From Gammaproteobacteria bacterium (GTDB lineage: Bacteria; Pseudomonadota; Gammaproteobacteria; Nitrosococcales; Methylophagaceae): 64,000 nucleotides of DNA. Positions 1 to 12,163 of this stretch are shown here, piece after piece; position 1 is the first letter of the stretch; each line of letters opens with the position of its first letter. Both the position numbers and the translations under genes were made by a program. The DNA lies in the NCBI GenBank assembly GCA_029882915.1, contig JAOUJZ010000007.1:1-64000 (forward strand), in the 5' to 3' direction. Under the pieces are notes generated by a model. The model was not told the origin of the DNA and did not search any database. It worked only from the letters and a program-made list of their open reading frames with translations.

Positions 1-84
1 CTCAGCAGGCGCTAACTTCAATAATTCTTCCAGTGTTCTGACACCAGCCATCCCATTACCAATGAGCACTAGTTTTTCTTTCAT
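1..84 (-). CDS. nirB: Nitrite reductase large subunit, 5' end only (truncated by window edge)
   Basis: Reverse complement of 1-84 reads MKEKLVLIGNGMAGVRTLEELLKLAPAE, a typical NirB N-terminus with FAD-binding GxGxxG; not in ORF track because open at the edge. Confidence 0.8.
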   Translation of the reverse strand, partial: MKEKLVLIGNGMAGVRTLEELLKLAPAE

Positions 85-116
85 GTTTTTCTCCAGACTG
101 TAGTTATTACCGTTTG

Positions 117-131
117 GCAATGAACGTGCCA
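117..131 (-). promoter_or_regulatory. sigma54 (RpoN) -24/-12 promoter upstream of nirB
   Basis: Minus strand TGGCACGTTCATTGC, exact match to TGGCACG-N4-TTGC, 33 bp upstream of the nirB ATG. Confidence 0.8.
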
Positions 132-184
132 CAATCTAAGGTGCTGATAATAAAGGTAATACACTTGTGACGGGTGTGCTGGAC

Positions 185-233
185 TGCACTTTTATGGTGC
201 GAAAAAGGTGTATGTTTGCACCACCAAGTGACG
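185..233 (-). promoter_or_regulatory. Two NtrC-like enhancer dyads upstream of the nirB sigma54 promoter
   Basis: TGCACTTTTATGGTGCG (185-201) and weaker TGCACCACCAAGTGACG (217-233), starts 32 bp apart; compare NtrC consensus TGCACYnnnnTGGTGCA. Confidence 0.55.
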
Positions 234-270
234 GTAGTGATGAGTCTAAATATTTAAAGTGTTAGAAATA

Positions 271-306
271 AAAAGGGCGATCTCGAATTTTCAAGATCGC
301 CCTTTT
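271..306. terminator. Hairpin terminator downstream of amtB
   Basis: Perfect 13-bp arms AAAAGGGCGATCT / AGATCGCCCTTTT with 10-nt loop. Confidence 0.8.
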
Positions 307-328
307 GAGGGGGTGCTAAGTAAGGAGC

Positions 329-1600
329 TTATTTAGTGTTGCTAGTGAACTCTGGGTATGCTTCCATACCACATTCAATTAAATCAACACCCTCATATTC
401 TTCTTCATCAGTGACGCGAATACCCATCACTAATTTAAGTACATACCAGACAATGAAGCTGACAACAAATACCCATGTGAAGATGGTAGCTGCACCAATC
501 AATTGTGCTAAGAAGGTAGCATCACTGTTTGTTAAAGGCACTGCTAACAGGCCCCACAAACCAACAACACCATGTACTGAAATCGCACCCACTGGATCAT
601 CAATTTTAAACTTATCCATCGCGACGATTGAGAATACAACCAATGTACCACCAACAGCACCGATAACAGTTGCCATTAAAGGTGTTGGAGTATCTGGCCC
701 TGCTGTAATAGCGACCAGACCCGCTAAGGCGCCATTCAGGATCATGGTTAAATCAGCTTTACCAAACATTAATTTAGCAGCAAACAAAGCTGCGATAACA
801 CCACCAGCGGCAGCAGCATTAGTATTCAGGAATACCATCGCAACTGCGTTGGCACTAGCCATATCACCCAGTTTCAAAACAGAACCACCATTGAAACCGA
901 ACCAGCCCATCCACAAGATGAATGTACCTAATGTTGCTAAAGGCAGGTTTGCACCAGGAATAGGATGAACGGTACCGTTAGCACCATATTTACCTTTACG
1001 CGCACCGAGTAAGATAACGCCTGCAAGCGCTGCTGAAGCACCTGCCATATGGACGATACCTGAACCGGCAAAATCAAGGAACCCGAGGTCACCAAGAGAA
1101 TACATGCCAAATACGCTACCACCACCCCAGGTCCAGAAACCTTCCATAGGGTAGATGAACGCTGTCATGACAACAGCAAATGCAGCAAATGCCCACAGCT
1201 TCATGCGTTCTGCAACAGCACCTGAGACGATAGACATGGCAGTTGCAACAAACACAACCTGGAAGAAAAAGTCAGATGCGGCGGAGTAAACAGAGGCTCC
1301 TTCGAAGCCATTTTCAGCTGAAGCTGCCAATGCATCAGGAACCAAGTTATCACCGCCTGCGATACCATCTAGGAAGATGCCACCGCCATACATGATGTCA
1401 TAACCAACAACGAGATAGGCTGTACAGGCAATAGCGAACAGTAAAACGTTCTTGGTTAAGATTTCAGTGGTGTTTTTAGCTCGAACTAGGCCCGCTTCTA
1501 ACATTGAGAAGCCAGCCGCCATCCACATAACCAGGGCACCCATTACCAAAAAGTAAAAGGTATCCATGGCATATTGGAGTTGGAAGATTTGATTTTCCAT
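329..1600 (-). CDS. amtB: Ammonium transporter AmtB
   Basis: 423 aa Amt family sequence (AGFSMLEAGLVRAKN..., GGSVFGMYSLGDLGFLDFAGSGIVHMAGA), adjacent to PII gene. Confidence 0.95.
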   Translation of the reverse strand: MENQIFQLQYAMDTFYFLVMGALVMWMAAGFSMLEAGLVRAKNTTEILTKNVLLFAIACTAYLVVGYDIMYGGGIFLDGIAGGDNLVPDALAASAENGFEGASVYSAASDFFFQVVFVATAMSIVSGAVAERMKLWAFAAFAVVMTAFIYPMEGFWTWGGGSVFGMYSLGDLGFLDFAGSGIVHMAGASAALAGVILLGARKGKYGANGTVHPIPGANLPLATLGTFILWMGWFGFNGGSVLKLGDMASANAVAMVFLNTNAAAAGGVIAALFAAKLMFGKADLTMILNGALAGLVAITAGPDTPTPLMATVIGAVGGTLVVFSIVAMDKFKIDDPVGAISVHGVVGLWGLLAVPLTNSDATFLAQLIGAATIFTWVFVVSFIVWYVLKLVMGIRVTDEEEYEGVDLIECGMEAYPEFTSNTK

Positions 1601-1620
1601 TTTTGTTACTCCTCAAACGG

Positions 1621-1962
<342 letters not shown>

Positions 1963-1975
1963 TTATTCCTCTTTT

Positions 1976-2012
1976 AAAAAAGACCGCCCCGAGAGAAGAG
2001 GTTAGGGCGGCC
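1976..2012 (-). terminator. Rho-independent terminator-like hairpin between porin gene and glnK
   Basis: Minus strand GGCCGCCC ... GGGGCGGTC followed by TTTTTT. Confidence 0.7.
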
Positions 2013-2020
2013 AAGGAGCA

Positions 2021-2740
2021 TTACATTGATTTAGATATGGTAAATACAAAACGACTATCAGCAGCAGTATTGCCATACATTTCTTCACCATCACTGTCTA
2101 TGTCGTAATATGTTAGATCAAAGCCAAAACCTGCCATTTCTTTGGACAGGCCAATACGATAATCAACAGTGCTATTTGGTGCGTCTGCTCCGAAGGTCTG
2201 TTCAGCATAGGCTTCATCGTAGTCGTAGTAGCCTACTCCGGCGCTCAGTGCTAGCCCCATGGGCAGTTCGTAGTCGAAACCAGCAGAGTAGTAGGTAGCC
2301 TGTTCACTGGTAGAATAAACGTCATAACCATGGGTAATGCCGATATTAAAATAGCTGTAACTCAGAAAGGCATAAACTTCATCATAGTCATATTCCTCAC
2401 CGGGATACATATATCTCAGAAAGCCAACATCCCAACCAATGCCACTTTCGGTTTCTCCTGCATGACCAAAATAGAAATCAATTTCCAGAGGAGCATCATC
2501 AGCGTAGTCTATATTCGAAGCCCATGTGCCAGCATACAAACCACTGCTATGTGCGTAGTCAAAACCACCTTGCATTGAAAACTCATTATCAGTTTGAGAA
2601 TAACCACGCCACATATAATCAGTCGTTAGTGCGACATTGGCACTAGTTGAGTGATTGCCACTTTCCCATGCCATTGCAAATGATGATGCGGATAACAGAG
2701 ATCCAGCCAAGCATAGGGATGTTAGTTTTTTCATTTTCAT
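2021..2740 (-). CDS. TorF-family putative porin
   Basis: 239 aa with signal peptide, SANVALTTDYMWRGYSQTDNEFSMQGGFDYAHSSGLYAGTWASNIDY typical of TorF family; beta-strand-rich. Confidence 0.85.
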   Translation of the reverse strand: MKMKKLTSLCLAGSLLSASSFAMAWESGNHSTSANVALTTDYMWRGYSQTDNEFSMQGGFDYAHSSGLYAGTWASNIDYADDAPLEIDFYFGHAGETESGIGWDVGFLRYMYPGEEYDYDEVYAFLSYSYFNIGITHGYDVYSTSEQATYYSAGFDYELPMGLALSAGVGYYDYDEAYAEQTFGADAPNSTVDYRIGLSKEMAGFGFDLTYYDIDSDGEEMYGNTAADSRFVFTISKSM

Positions 2741-2824
2741 TATTTATTTCCTCGTAATAAAACCATTTGCTGTATGAATTGTGTAAATTTGGCTTCACAT
2801 TGCATTCAGACTGAACGGGTTATC

Positions 2825-2839
2825 GCAGGATGCGTGCCA
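2825..2839 (-). promoter_or_regulatory. sigma54 promoter upstream of porin-glnK-amtB
   Basis: Minus strand TGGCACGCATCCTGC, one mismatch to TGGCACG-N4-TTGC. Confidence 0.7.
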
Positions 2840-2901
2840 AGAATAAAAATACATATAAAACAGTTGGTTAAGGAAAGTTTGATTTTTACAGAGCCGCTTT
2901 T

Positions 2902-2949
2902 TGGATCATGATGGTGCAGAAAAAAAGCAATTTGCCCCTAAGATGTGCA
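2902..2949 (-). promoter_or_regulatory. Two NtrC-like dyads upstream of the porin promoter
   Basis: TGGATCATGATGGTGCA (2902-2918) and TGCCCCTAAGATGTGCA (2933-2949), starts 31 bp apart. Confidence 0.45.
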
Positions 2950-3024
2950 AGTGAATGACCATGGTGAATTATTTATTTTTAGATGGGCTTGGTATGATGA
3001 GTCGTCTTTTTAATTCATTCGGTA

Positions 3025-3807
3025 ATGAATATGGTTTATCCAGCAATTGATCCAGTGGCACTCTCTTTAGGGCCAGTACAAATCCATTGGTATGGATTGA
3101 TGTATTTATTGGGTTTCGTTGGTGCCTGGTGGTTGGGTCGTGTACGGGCTGAGCGTTATGGCTGGACAGTGACGGAAGTCGAAGATTTATTGTTTTATGG
3201 TGCGATAGGCGTGATTGTGGGTGGGCGTCTTGGCTATGCCTTGTTTTATGATTTACCTAACAATCTTGACAATCCTTTAAATGTATTAAAAGTCTGGCAA
3301 GGTGGCATGTCATTTCACGGTGGTTTATTAGGCGTGTTAATGGCCTTTTGGTTGTTTGCCAGAAAAACGGGTAAATCCTATTTCACCATCAGTGATTTTA
3401 TTGCGCCGATGGTACCGATAGGCTTATTAACTGGCAGGATAGGTAACTTTATTAATGGGGAGTTATGGGGCAAGGTGAGTGATGTGCCTTGGGCGATGGT
3501 GTTTCCAACTGGTGGACCGTTGCCACGTCATCCATCTCAATTGTACGAGGCAGGGCTGGAAGGCTTGGTCTTGTTTATTATCTTGTGGCTGTATTCTGCC
3601 AAGGCAAGACCGTTGGGTGCGGTTTCTGGTCTATTTTTATTAGGCTATGGCGTATTCAGGTTCATGATTGAATTTGTGCGTATCCCTGATCATCAATATG
3701 GATATCTGGCTTTGGACTGGTTAACCATGGGACAAATTTTGTCGTTACCGATGGTGTTATTAGGTGCTTTTTTTATTGTACGTGCCCATCGCAGAGAACA
3801 GTATTAG
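3025..3807 (+). CDS. lgt: Prolipoprotein diacylglyceryl transferase
   Basis: [29 protein letters not shown]..., [13 protein letters not shown] signature. Confidence 0.95.
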   Translation: MNMVYPAIDPVALSLGPVQIHWYGLMYLLGFVGAWWLGRVRAERYGWTVTEVEDLLFYGAIGVIVGGRLGYALFYDLPNNLDNPLNVLKVWQGGMSFHGGLLGVLMAFWLFARKTGKSYFTISDFIAPMVPIGLLTGRIGNFINGELWGKVSDVPWAMVFPTGGPLPRHPSQLYEAGLEGLVLFIILWLYSAKARPLGAVSGLFLLGYGVFRFMIEFVRIPDHQYGYLALDWLTMGQILSLPMVLLGAFFIVRAHRREQY

Positions 3808-4643
3808 CCTGATAGGGATTGCATTAAATATTCAACAGTCAATGCATCCATTAATGGGCTACCCACGGATACTAAAGTATCAGCATTTTTACTGCGGAAT
3901 AAATCAAACACATCGCCTTTGATATCAGGATTAGTAAGTAGTGGTAAGTCACCTACGTTTTTTGCGTCTAGGCAATCTACATAGATATGGTTACGAGACT
4001 GTAAAAATGCGGGTGTGAGCTCATGGTTAAAGTCGGTATCTGCACCGACACTGACAATGAAATCAGCACTGCAATTGTCAGGGGTTAAAAAAGCCTCACG
4101 ACTGTCTGTGGCTGCAATAACAATTTTGGAGTTAAATATCACCTCTTCTTTATGCGTCGACTTATCATAGGTTTTAACCTGAGAAGATGGGTTTAGTTGA
4201 TTAAGCAAGTTTAAGATGTATTTTCCTACTTGGCCGGTACCTATTAAATAAATATCATCAAGGTCGAAACCAGCAAACTGGCAGCTAATAATGGCCATAG
4301 CCGCAGTTCTGATACTCGACATGGCCGGGGCATCAAAAATGGCGATGGGGTGATTTTCCTGATAATCAAGCAATATTGTTACCCCGACAGAAACGGATTG
4401 GTGTTTTTGTCGTATTGGATTAGTTGATATGATTTTCACTACTTTGACACGATCAGTAAAACAGGTCATTGGGCGAATATCACCAGAATCGGGATGAATG
4501 GGATCTTCATAGATTATTTTTGGTTTAATCCAGACTGGTTGGCCATCAGCAATTTCCTGGATCCGTTGTTTGAGATAATTAATATATTGAACGCCGTTCA
4601 AGAGCAGACCGTCAGCGACTTGGTCGTCTGAAATATGTTTCAT
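3804..4643 (-). CDS. Ornithine cyclodeaminase/mu-crystallin family protein
   Basis: Rossmann [32 protein letters not shown] resembles OCD/SbnB-like family; overlaps lgt 3' end by 4 bp tail-to-tail. Confidence 0.7.
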   Translation of the reverse strand: MKHISDDQVADGLLLNGVQYINYLKQRIQEIADGQPVWIKPKIIYEDPIHPDSGDIRPMTCFTDRVKVVKIISTNPIRQKHQSVSVGVTILLDYQENHPIAIFDAPAMSSIRTAAMAIISCQFAGFDLDDIYLIGTGQVGKYILNLLNQLNPSSQVKTYDKSTHKEEVIFNSKIVIAATDSREAFLTPDNCSADFIVSVGADTDFNHELTPAFLQSRNHIYVDCLDAKNVGDLPLLTNPDIKGDVFDLFRSKNADTLVSVGSPLMDALTVEYLMQSLSG

Positions 4644-4711
4644 TAGAAGCGATTTTCCTATTATTGTTTTATTGAAGTGCTATTTGCCGCATCGCACAAA
4701 TACTATTAGGT

Positions 4712-5071
4712 TTAATTTTTGAGCAAAATCACTGCCCAGATGGCAATGGCAATCAGCATGCTGAGTAATACCGCAAATGAACCATAGTCTTTGGCACGGC
4801 CAGACAGGATATGGTGCTCAGTACTGACCCGATCAATGACAGACTCTATGGCAGAGTTCAGTATCTCAACAATCAGTATTAATACCAAACAGATGATCAT
4901 TGCGAGTCGTTCGTAAGCAGTGACATCAAGATAAAAGCTCAAGCCACCGAGTAAAATCAGAGCTATAAATTCTTGCAGAAAGGCGGTTTCATGAGTGAGT
5001 GCAGATCGAAAGCCTTGCCATGAATAAAGGCAGGCATAAAAAGGTCGCATAATTCCAGTATTTTTTTTCAT
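4712..5071 (-). CDS. dgkA: Diacylglycerol kinase
   Basis: 119 aa, EILNSAIESVIDR signature. Confidence 0.92.
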   Translation of the reverse strand: MKKNTGIMRPFYACLYSWQGFRSALTHETAFLQEFIALILLGGLSFYLDVTAYERLAMIICLVLILIVEILNSAIESVIDRVSTEHHILSGRAKDYGSFAVLLSMLIAIAIWAVILLKN

Positions 5072-5256
5072 GGATAATTTTGGGGTGAGGATGATTGGAT
5101 AAGACTATAGCATGGATTTTGATAATGAAAAATCGAGCTGAGTCAGTCAGTTATACCCCGACTAAAAATGAAGATAATGATCATTTTGGCTCAAAAAAAT
5201 TGTGTGCATGCTAAAATTACTGATTATTTTTAGCTTATGAGTATTTGAGCCATTTT

Positions 5257-7149
5257 ATGAGTTACCAGGATCATTACGATGTCATTGTTGTCGGTGGCGG
5301 CCATGCCGGTACGGAAGCTGCTTTGGCTTCTGCGCGCCAAGGCGTGAAAACCTTGCTGCTGACACAGAACATCGAAACACTGGGTCAGATGAGTTGTAAC
5401 CCTGCCATTGGTGGCATTGGTAAAGGCCATTTGGTCAAAGAGATCGACGCTTTGGGCGGTATCATGGCGCAGGCTGCGGATCGTGGCGGAATCCAGTTTC
5501 GTATTTTGAATGCCAGCAAAGGGCCGGCCGTAAGAGCAACTCGTGCTCAGGCAGATCGAGTGCGTTATAAAGCTGCAGTTCGTGGTTATCTGGAAACACA
5601 GCCAAATCTCTATTTATTTCAGCAAACCGTTGATGACCTAGTCGTTGAAAACGATAGAGTAGTTGGTGTGGTAACTCAGGCAGGTTTACGTTTTTCGGCT
5701 AAATCAGTGGTGTTGACGGTTGGTACTTTTCTTGGCGGTTTAATTCATATTGGTTTGCAGAATCACCAAGGCGGTCGTGCGGGCGATCCAGCGTCGATAG
5801 CACTGGCAAATCGACTGCGTTCTCTGCCTTTTAGAGTCGATCGCCTAAAAACCGGAACGCCACCACGGATTGCCACCAACAGTATTGATTTCTCTGATTT
5901 AACAGAGCAGCCGGGCGATACCCCAACACCGGTATTTTCATTTTTAGGTAAAGCCTCGGAGCATCCCGATCAGGTTTCCTGTTACATCACTCATACTAAT
6001 GAGCAGACGCATGATGTGATTCGAGCCAATCTAGATCGCTCACCGATGTATAGTGGTGAAATTGAAGGTATTGGGCCACGTTACTGTCCTTCGATTGAAG
6101 ACAAGGTGGTTCGTTTTGCCGATCGAATTTCCCATCAAATCTTCCTTGAACCGGAAGGTTTGAATTGTGGTGAAGTTTATCCAAATGGCATCTCGACCAG
6201 CTTACCGTTTGATGTGCAATATGAAATTGTGCGCTCAATGAAAGGTTTGGAAAATGCGCATATCACCCGTCCGGGTTATGCGATTGAATATGACTTTTTT
6301 GATCCACGTGATTTGCACCCGTGGTTAGAAACCAAACATATGGCGGGTTTGTTCTTTGCTGGCCAGATCAACGGCACTACCGGTTATGAAGAAGCAGGTG
6401 CTCAGGGTTTAATCGCGGGTTTGAATGCCGGTTTGCAGGCACGTGATCTGGACCCATGGTATCCACGTCGTGATGAAGCTTATATCGGCGTCATGATCGA
6501 CGATCTGATTACATCTGGAACCCGCGAACCTTATCGTATGTTTACCAGTCGGGCGGAATACCGTTTGTTATTACGTGAAGACAATGCCGATATGCGACTG
6601 ACACCAATTGGTCGTGAGTTGGGCATCGTTGATGATGAGCGTTGGGCAGTATTCAGCACCAAACAGGAAGCGGTTGCCAAAGAAACCAGTCGTTTGGAGG
6701 CATTAAAATTCAGTCCTGAAAAAACAGATCCAGTTTTGGCTGAAAAGGTGCTGGGTGAGCCTCTAAACAAAGTGGCTTCAGCACTGGATTTATTGCGTCG
6801 GCCTAATGTTGACTATGCTGGATTGTTAACGTTATTGGGTGAAGAAACTCAGGTGGCTGAAGACGTTTCTGAGCAAGTGGTGATTCGGACAAAATATGCG
6901 GGTTATATCAATCGCCAGCAAAATGAAATTGATCGACAGCAACGGCATGAAACGACTGTGTTGCCGGATGATATCAATTATAAAAATGTTCGTGGCTTAT
7001 CTAATGAAGTTCGGGAGAAGCTTGAACAGGCTAGACCCAATAGTTTAGGTCAGGCAGCGCGTATCTCCGGGGTGACACCTGCTGCGATTTCATTATTATT
7101 AGTTCACTTAAAGCGTGGAAACCAGGGTAGTGAACAGGTAAATGGTTGA
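5257..7149 (+). CDS. mnmG: tRNA U34 carboxymethylaminomethyl synthesis protein MnmG
   Basis: [22 protein letters not shown]..., [25 protein letters not shown] at 5257 preferred over the upstream TTG at 5245. Confidence 0.96.
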   Translation: MSYQDHYDVIVVGGGHAGTEAALASARQGVKTLLLTQNIETLGQMSCNPAIGGIGKGHLVKEIDALGGIMAQAADRGGIQFRILNASKGPAVRATRAQADRVRYKAAVRGYLETQPNLYLFQQTVDDLVVENDRVVGVVTQAGLRFSAKSVVLTVGTFLGGLIHIGLQNHQGGRAGDPASIALANRLRSLPFRVDRLKTGTPPRIATNSIDFSDLTEQPGDTPTPVFSFLGKASEHPDQVSCYITHTNEQTHDVIRANLDRSPMYSGEIEGIGPRYCPSIEDKVVRFADRISHQIFLEPEGLNCGEVYPNGISTSLPFDVQYEIVRSMKGLENAHITRPGYAIEYDFFDPRDLHPWLETKHMAGLFFAGQINGTTGYEEAGAQGLIAGLNAGLQARDLDPWYPRRDEAYIGVMIDDLITSGTREPYRMFTSRAEYRLLLREDNADMRLTPIGRELGIVDDERWAVFSTKQEAVAKETSRLEALKFSPEKTDPVLAEKVLGEPLNKVASALDLLRRPNVDYAGLLTLLGEETQVAEDVSEQVVIRTKYAGYINRQQNEIDRQQRHETTVLPDDINYKNVRGLSNEVREKLEQARPNSLGQAARISGVTPAAISLLLVHLKRGNQGSEQVNG

Positions 7150-7774
7150 TAATTTACAAGAACAAATACAACAAGGTTGCAACGAATTAGGCCTGAGTTT
7201 TACTGAAGATCAGCTAGCGAAGTTGAGAGATTATGTTGAGTTATTAATCAAGTGGAACAAGGTTTATAACCTGACATCGGTGCGTGATCCACAAGAAATG
7301 GTGAGTCGACATTTATTAGATAGTCTGGCTATTTTGCCTCATTTAACCGGCAACAGCTTGCTGGATGTTGGTTCTGGTGCTGGATTGCCGGGTATTCCAG
7401 TGGCCATAGCAAGACCGGATCTGGCCGTGACTTTATTGGATAGTAATTCCAAAAAAACCCGATTTTTACAACAGGCTAAGGCGGAATTAGCGTTATCGAA
7501 TGTAACAGTGGTTCATGCCCGCATCGAGCAAGCAGATTTGCCTAAGTTCGCCATGGTAACGGCACGTGCTTTCTCAACAATTGATGACATTATTGATTTA
7601 GCTGGCCGACATTGCGATGATGCAGGTTGCTTGTTGCTGATGAAAGGTGTTTTTCCACAAGAAGAATTGGAGGCCATCAGCGGCGAATTTAGCGTGCAAG
7701 ATGTCGTGTCATTGGAAGTGCCGGACTGTTCGGGTCAGCGACATCTAGTACGATTGATTAAGGATAAAGGCTGA
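7142..7774 (+). CDS. rsmG: 16S rRNA (guanine527-N7)-methyltransferase
   Basis: [21 protein letters not shown] motif; overlaps mnmG 3' end. Confidence 0.95.
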   Translation: MVDNLQEQIQQGCNELGLSFTEDQLAKLRDYVELLIKWNKVYNLTSVRDPQEMVSRHLLDSLAILPHLTGNSLLDVGSGAGLPGIPVAIARPDLAVTLLDSNSKKTRFLQQAKAELALSNVTVVHARIEQADLPKFAMVTARAFSTIDDIIDLAGRHCDDAGCLLLMKGVFPQEELEAISGEFSVQDVVSLEVPDCSGQRHLVRLIKDKG

Positions 7775-7778
7775 GTAA

Positions 7779-8549
7779 ATGGGCAATATTTTCGCGGTTA
7801 CAAATCAAAAGGGCGGTGTAGGGAAAACAACGACGGCTGTTAATTTAGCGGCATCGCTGGCAGAGAGCGGCAAAAAAGTATTACTGATTGATCTTGATCC
7901 ACAGGGTAATGCTTCTACCGGTTGCGGTGTTGATAAATCGGCCATAACGACCAGTAGCTATGATGTCATTATGGCAGAAGCCAAAGCGATTGATGCCATA
8001 GTTAGGCCTGAAGAATTATCATTTGACGTGATGCCAACAAATACCGATCTGACAGCTGCTGAAGTACAGTTGCTGGATGTTAAATTACGGGAACACCGTT
8101 TGCGTATTGCATTGGAATCAACACGTGAAAAATATGATTTTATCTTGATTGATTGCCCACCATCATTGAGTATGTTGACGGTGAATGCACTGGTAGCATC
8201 AAAAGGGGTCATTATCCCCATTCAGTGTGAGTATTATGCTCTGGAAGGCTTGTCATCTTTATTGAAAACAATTGAACGGGTGAAGCAGCGAGCAAATCCG
8301 GCTTTAGAAGTTACAGGCTTGATACGAACTATGTTTGATGCCCGAAATAATTTGGCTAACCAAGTATCACGACAGCTTATTAATCATTTTGAGAAAAAGG
8401 TGTTTCACTCGATCATCCCTAGAAATGTGCGCCTAGCAGAATCACCAAGTCATGGCGTACCGGTGATAAGCTATGATCGAACATCTCGCGGTTCCGTCGC
8501 TTATATGGCGATGGCGAGTGAGTTTATGCGACGAGAGAAAAATAACTAA
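7779..8549 (+). CDS. parA: Chromosome partitioning ATPase ParA/Soj
   Basis: NQKGGVGKTTTAVNLAASLA deviant Walker A. Confidence 0.94.
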   Translation: MGNIFAVTNQKGGVGKTTTAVNLAASLAESGKKVLLIDLDPQGNASTGCGVDKSAITTSSYDVIMAEAKAIDAIVRPEELSFDVMPTNTDLTAAEVQLLDVKLREHRLRIALESTREKYDFILIDCPPSLSMLTVNALVASKGVIIPIQCEYYALEGLSSLLKTIERVKQRANPALEVTGLIRTMFDARNNLANQVSRQLINHFEKKVFHSIIPRNVRLAESPSHGVPVISYDRTSRGSVAYMAMASEFMRREKNN

Positions 8550-8579
8550 GTTACTGAAAATTAAGTAAGTGAGTAAAAG

Positions 8580-9437
8580 ATGGCGACCAAAAAAAGAGGA
8601 TTAGGTAGAGGTTTGGATGCATTGCTGGCGGATGCTGAGCATGAAAATGACAGCCTAGATAATAGTCTGCAACATTTCCCTCTGGATATGCTTCAGTCTG
8701 GTAAGTATCAGCCAAGGGTTGATATGTCAGAAGAATCATTGGATGATCTGGCGGATTCAATTCGCGCGCAAGGCCTCGTGCAACCCATAGTGGTGCGATC
8801 AATTGATGGTGGTCGTTATGAAATTATTGCTGGCGAGCGCCGCTGGCGAGCATCAAAAATAGCAGGCCTAGATGTCGTGCCAGTATTGGTGCGAGAAGTC
8901 TCAGATCGCAGTGCCATAGCGATGGCATTGATAGAAAATATTCAACGGGAAAACCTGAACCCGATGGAAGAAGCCAATGCTCTACAGCGCTTGTTAGAAG
9001 AGTTCTCGCTGACCCATCAGGAAGCAGCAGAAGCGGTAGGGCGTTCACGGGCTGCGGTCTCAAATCTTCTTCGCCTTCGTAACCTGAATGATGACGTAAA
9101 GCGTTTGGTTGAAAATGGCGATATTGAAATGGGCCATGCGCGAGCATTGTTAGCGTTGGAAGGTGTTGCCCAGTCAGATGCGGCGAGTAATATTGTCGAA
9201 AAAGGACTGTCAGTGCGTGAGACAGAGCAGTTAATTCGACGACTGTTACAGCCAGTCAAAGAGAAGCTGCACCAACCTGATGCACTGTTGGAAGAGATCG
9301 CAAAAATAGAATCATTTATAAGTGAAAAGTTTGGTGATCGTGTCGTCATTAAACATACGGCCAGCGGTAAAGGCAAACTGGTTATTGATTATTCAGATAT
9401 TGCCGATCTACAGAAAATAATAAAAAGAATAAAGTAA
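8580..9437 (+). CDS. parB: Chromosome partitioning protein ParB
   Basis: LQSGKYQPRVDMSEESLDDLADSI... AGERRWRASKIAGLD... HTH. Confidence 0.94.
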   Translation: MATKKRGLGRGLDALLADAEHENDSLDNSLQHFPLDMLQSGKYQPRVDMSEESLDDLADSIRAQGLVQPIVVRSIDGGRYEIIAGERRWRASKIAGLDVVPVLVREVSDRSAIAMALIENIQRENLNPMEEANALQRLLEEFSLTHQEAAEAVGRSRAAVSNLLRLRNLNDDVKRLVENGDIEMGHARALLALEGVAQSDAASNIVEKGLSVRETEQLIRRLLQPVKEKLHQPDALLEEIAKIESFISEKFGDRVVIKHTASGKGKLVIDYSDIADLQKIIKRIK

Positions 9438-9451
9438 ATCAACAATTTTCA

Positions 9452-9481
9452 TTGACCCAGCAATCGGCAGATCTATATAAT
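9452..9481 (+). promoter_or_regulatory. Probable sigma70 promoter of atp operon
   Basis: TTGACC (9452-9457), 18-bp spacer, TATAAT (9476-9481). Confidence 0.6.
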
Positions 9482-9524
9482 GCTACGGTTTGCTTAAGGC
9501 AAAATTAGAAATCCAGCGAGTTTT

Positions 9525-10777
<1,253 letters not shown>

Positions 10778-10827
10778 TTTTACGTTAGATTTAATTTTTA
10801 ATTTTCATTTAGTCTTTAATTAAGTAG

Positions 10828-11067
<240 letters not shown>

Positions 11068-11122
11068 ATAATAGCTCGTTTTTAACGACACATTATTTAG
11101 CAATAAAACAAGAGGTACAGAC

Positions 11123-11593
11123 ATGAATCTTAATGCAACAATAATTGGGCAAATGATAGCGTTCGCGCTGTTTGTTGCTTTTTGCATGAAGTATGTATGG
11201 CCGCCGATCATGGCTGCACTAGATGAGCGCAAAAAGAAAATTGCGGATGGTCTGGCAGCGGCAGAGCGCGGTCGACACGAGCAAGAATTAGCCGAAAAAC
11301 GTGCTCAACAAGTGATTCACGAGGCTAAAGAGCAAGCGAATGAAATTATTTCGCAAGCGCAACGTCGTGGTAACGAGATTGTTGATGAGTCAAAAGACAA
11401 TGCACGTGTTGAAGGCGACCGTATTTTGACTTCTGCGAAAGCAGAAATCGAACAAGAAGCGAATCGTGCAAAAGATGAACTTCGGTCACAAGTGGGCAGT
11501 GTTGCTTTGGCAGGCGCGGCAAAAATTCTTAGCCGTGAAATTGATGACAAGGCACATACTGATTTGTTAGAAGAATTGGTAAGCCGGATCTAG
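11123..11593 (+). CDS. atpF: F0F1 ATP synthase subunit b
   Basis: [29 protein letters not shown]... Confidence 0.96.
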   Translation: MNLNATIIGQMIAFALFVAFCMKYVWPPIMAALDERKKKIADGLAAAERGRHEQELAEKRAQQVIHEAKEQANEIISQAQRRGNEIVDESKDNARVEGDRILTSAKAEIEQEANRAKDELRSQVGSVALAGAAKILSREIDDKAHTDLLEELVSRI

Positions 11594-11605
11594 AGGAAAT
11601 TTGGG

Positions 11606-12139
11606 ATGGCTGAAGCAATCACAATCGCTCGTCCTTATGCAAATGCAGTCTTTGCAATAGCACAAGAAAAAGGCGAGTTGAAAGCTTGGTCTGACTTACT
11701 TGCGGTATTAGCGCAATGTGTGGCAGATCCAGACATGCAATCCATAATTAGTAGCCCAGCAGTCAGTGATGAGCAGGTAGTCACTCTGTTAGCTGATATT
11801 TCTGGAGAGTTGATGAGTCAAGATGCTCGTAACTTTTTAGCATTATTGGCTGAAAATAATCGTTTGCAATTGTTAGCAGATATTGCCGTAATTTTTGAAG
11901 AATTACGTGCAGAAGCAGAGCAGACAATAGCGGCTGATGTAATCTCAGCACGGGCGTTGACATCTGAACAAGAAAACAAAATCTCAGCAGCGTTGAAAAC
12001 GCGGTTAGGCAGAGATGTGACATTGAATACCACTGTCGATGAAAGCTTGTTAGGTGGTGCGATTATTCGTGCAGGGGATCTGGTTATTGATGGATCTGCC
12101 TTGGGTAAACTAAACAGACTGGCCAACGCTATAAACTAG
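11606..12139 (+). CDS. atpH: F0F1 ATP synthase subunit delta
   Basis: ARPYANAVFAIAQEKG...; DESLLGGAIIRAGDLVIDGSALGKL. Confidence 0.95.
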   Translation: MAEAITIARPYANAVFAIAQEKGELKAWSDLLAVLAQCVADPDMQSIISSPAVSDEQVVTLLADISGELMSQDARNFLALLAENNRLQLLADIAVIFEELRAEAEQTIAADVISARALTSEQENKISAALKTRLGRDVTLNTTVDESLLGGAIIRAGDLVIDGSALGKLNRLANAIN

Positions 12140-12163
12140 CGGCCCGTTATAGAGGAAACAGAA

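Noticed and set aside
336-968. 210-aa plus-strand ORF opposite amtB
   Set aside because: Antisense shadow of a well-supported amtB gene; low-complexity Ser/Thr/Pro/Ala composition and no recognisable domain
6310-6319. CACGTG-containing sequence considered as a parS candidate
   Set aside because: Flanks do not match the TGTTTCACGTGAAACA palindrome; inside mnmG
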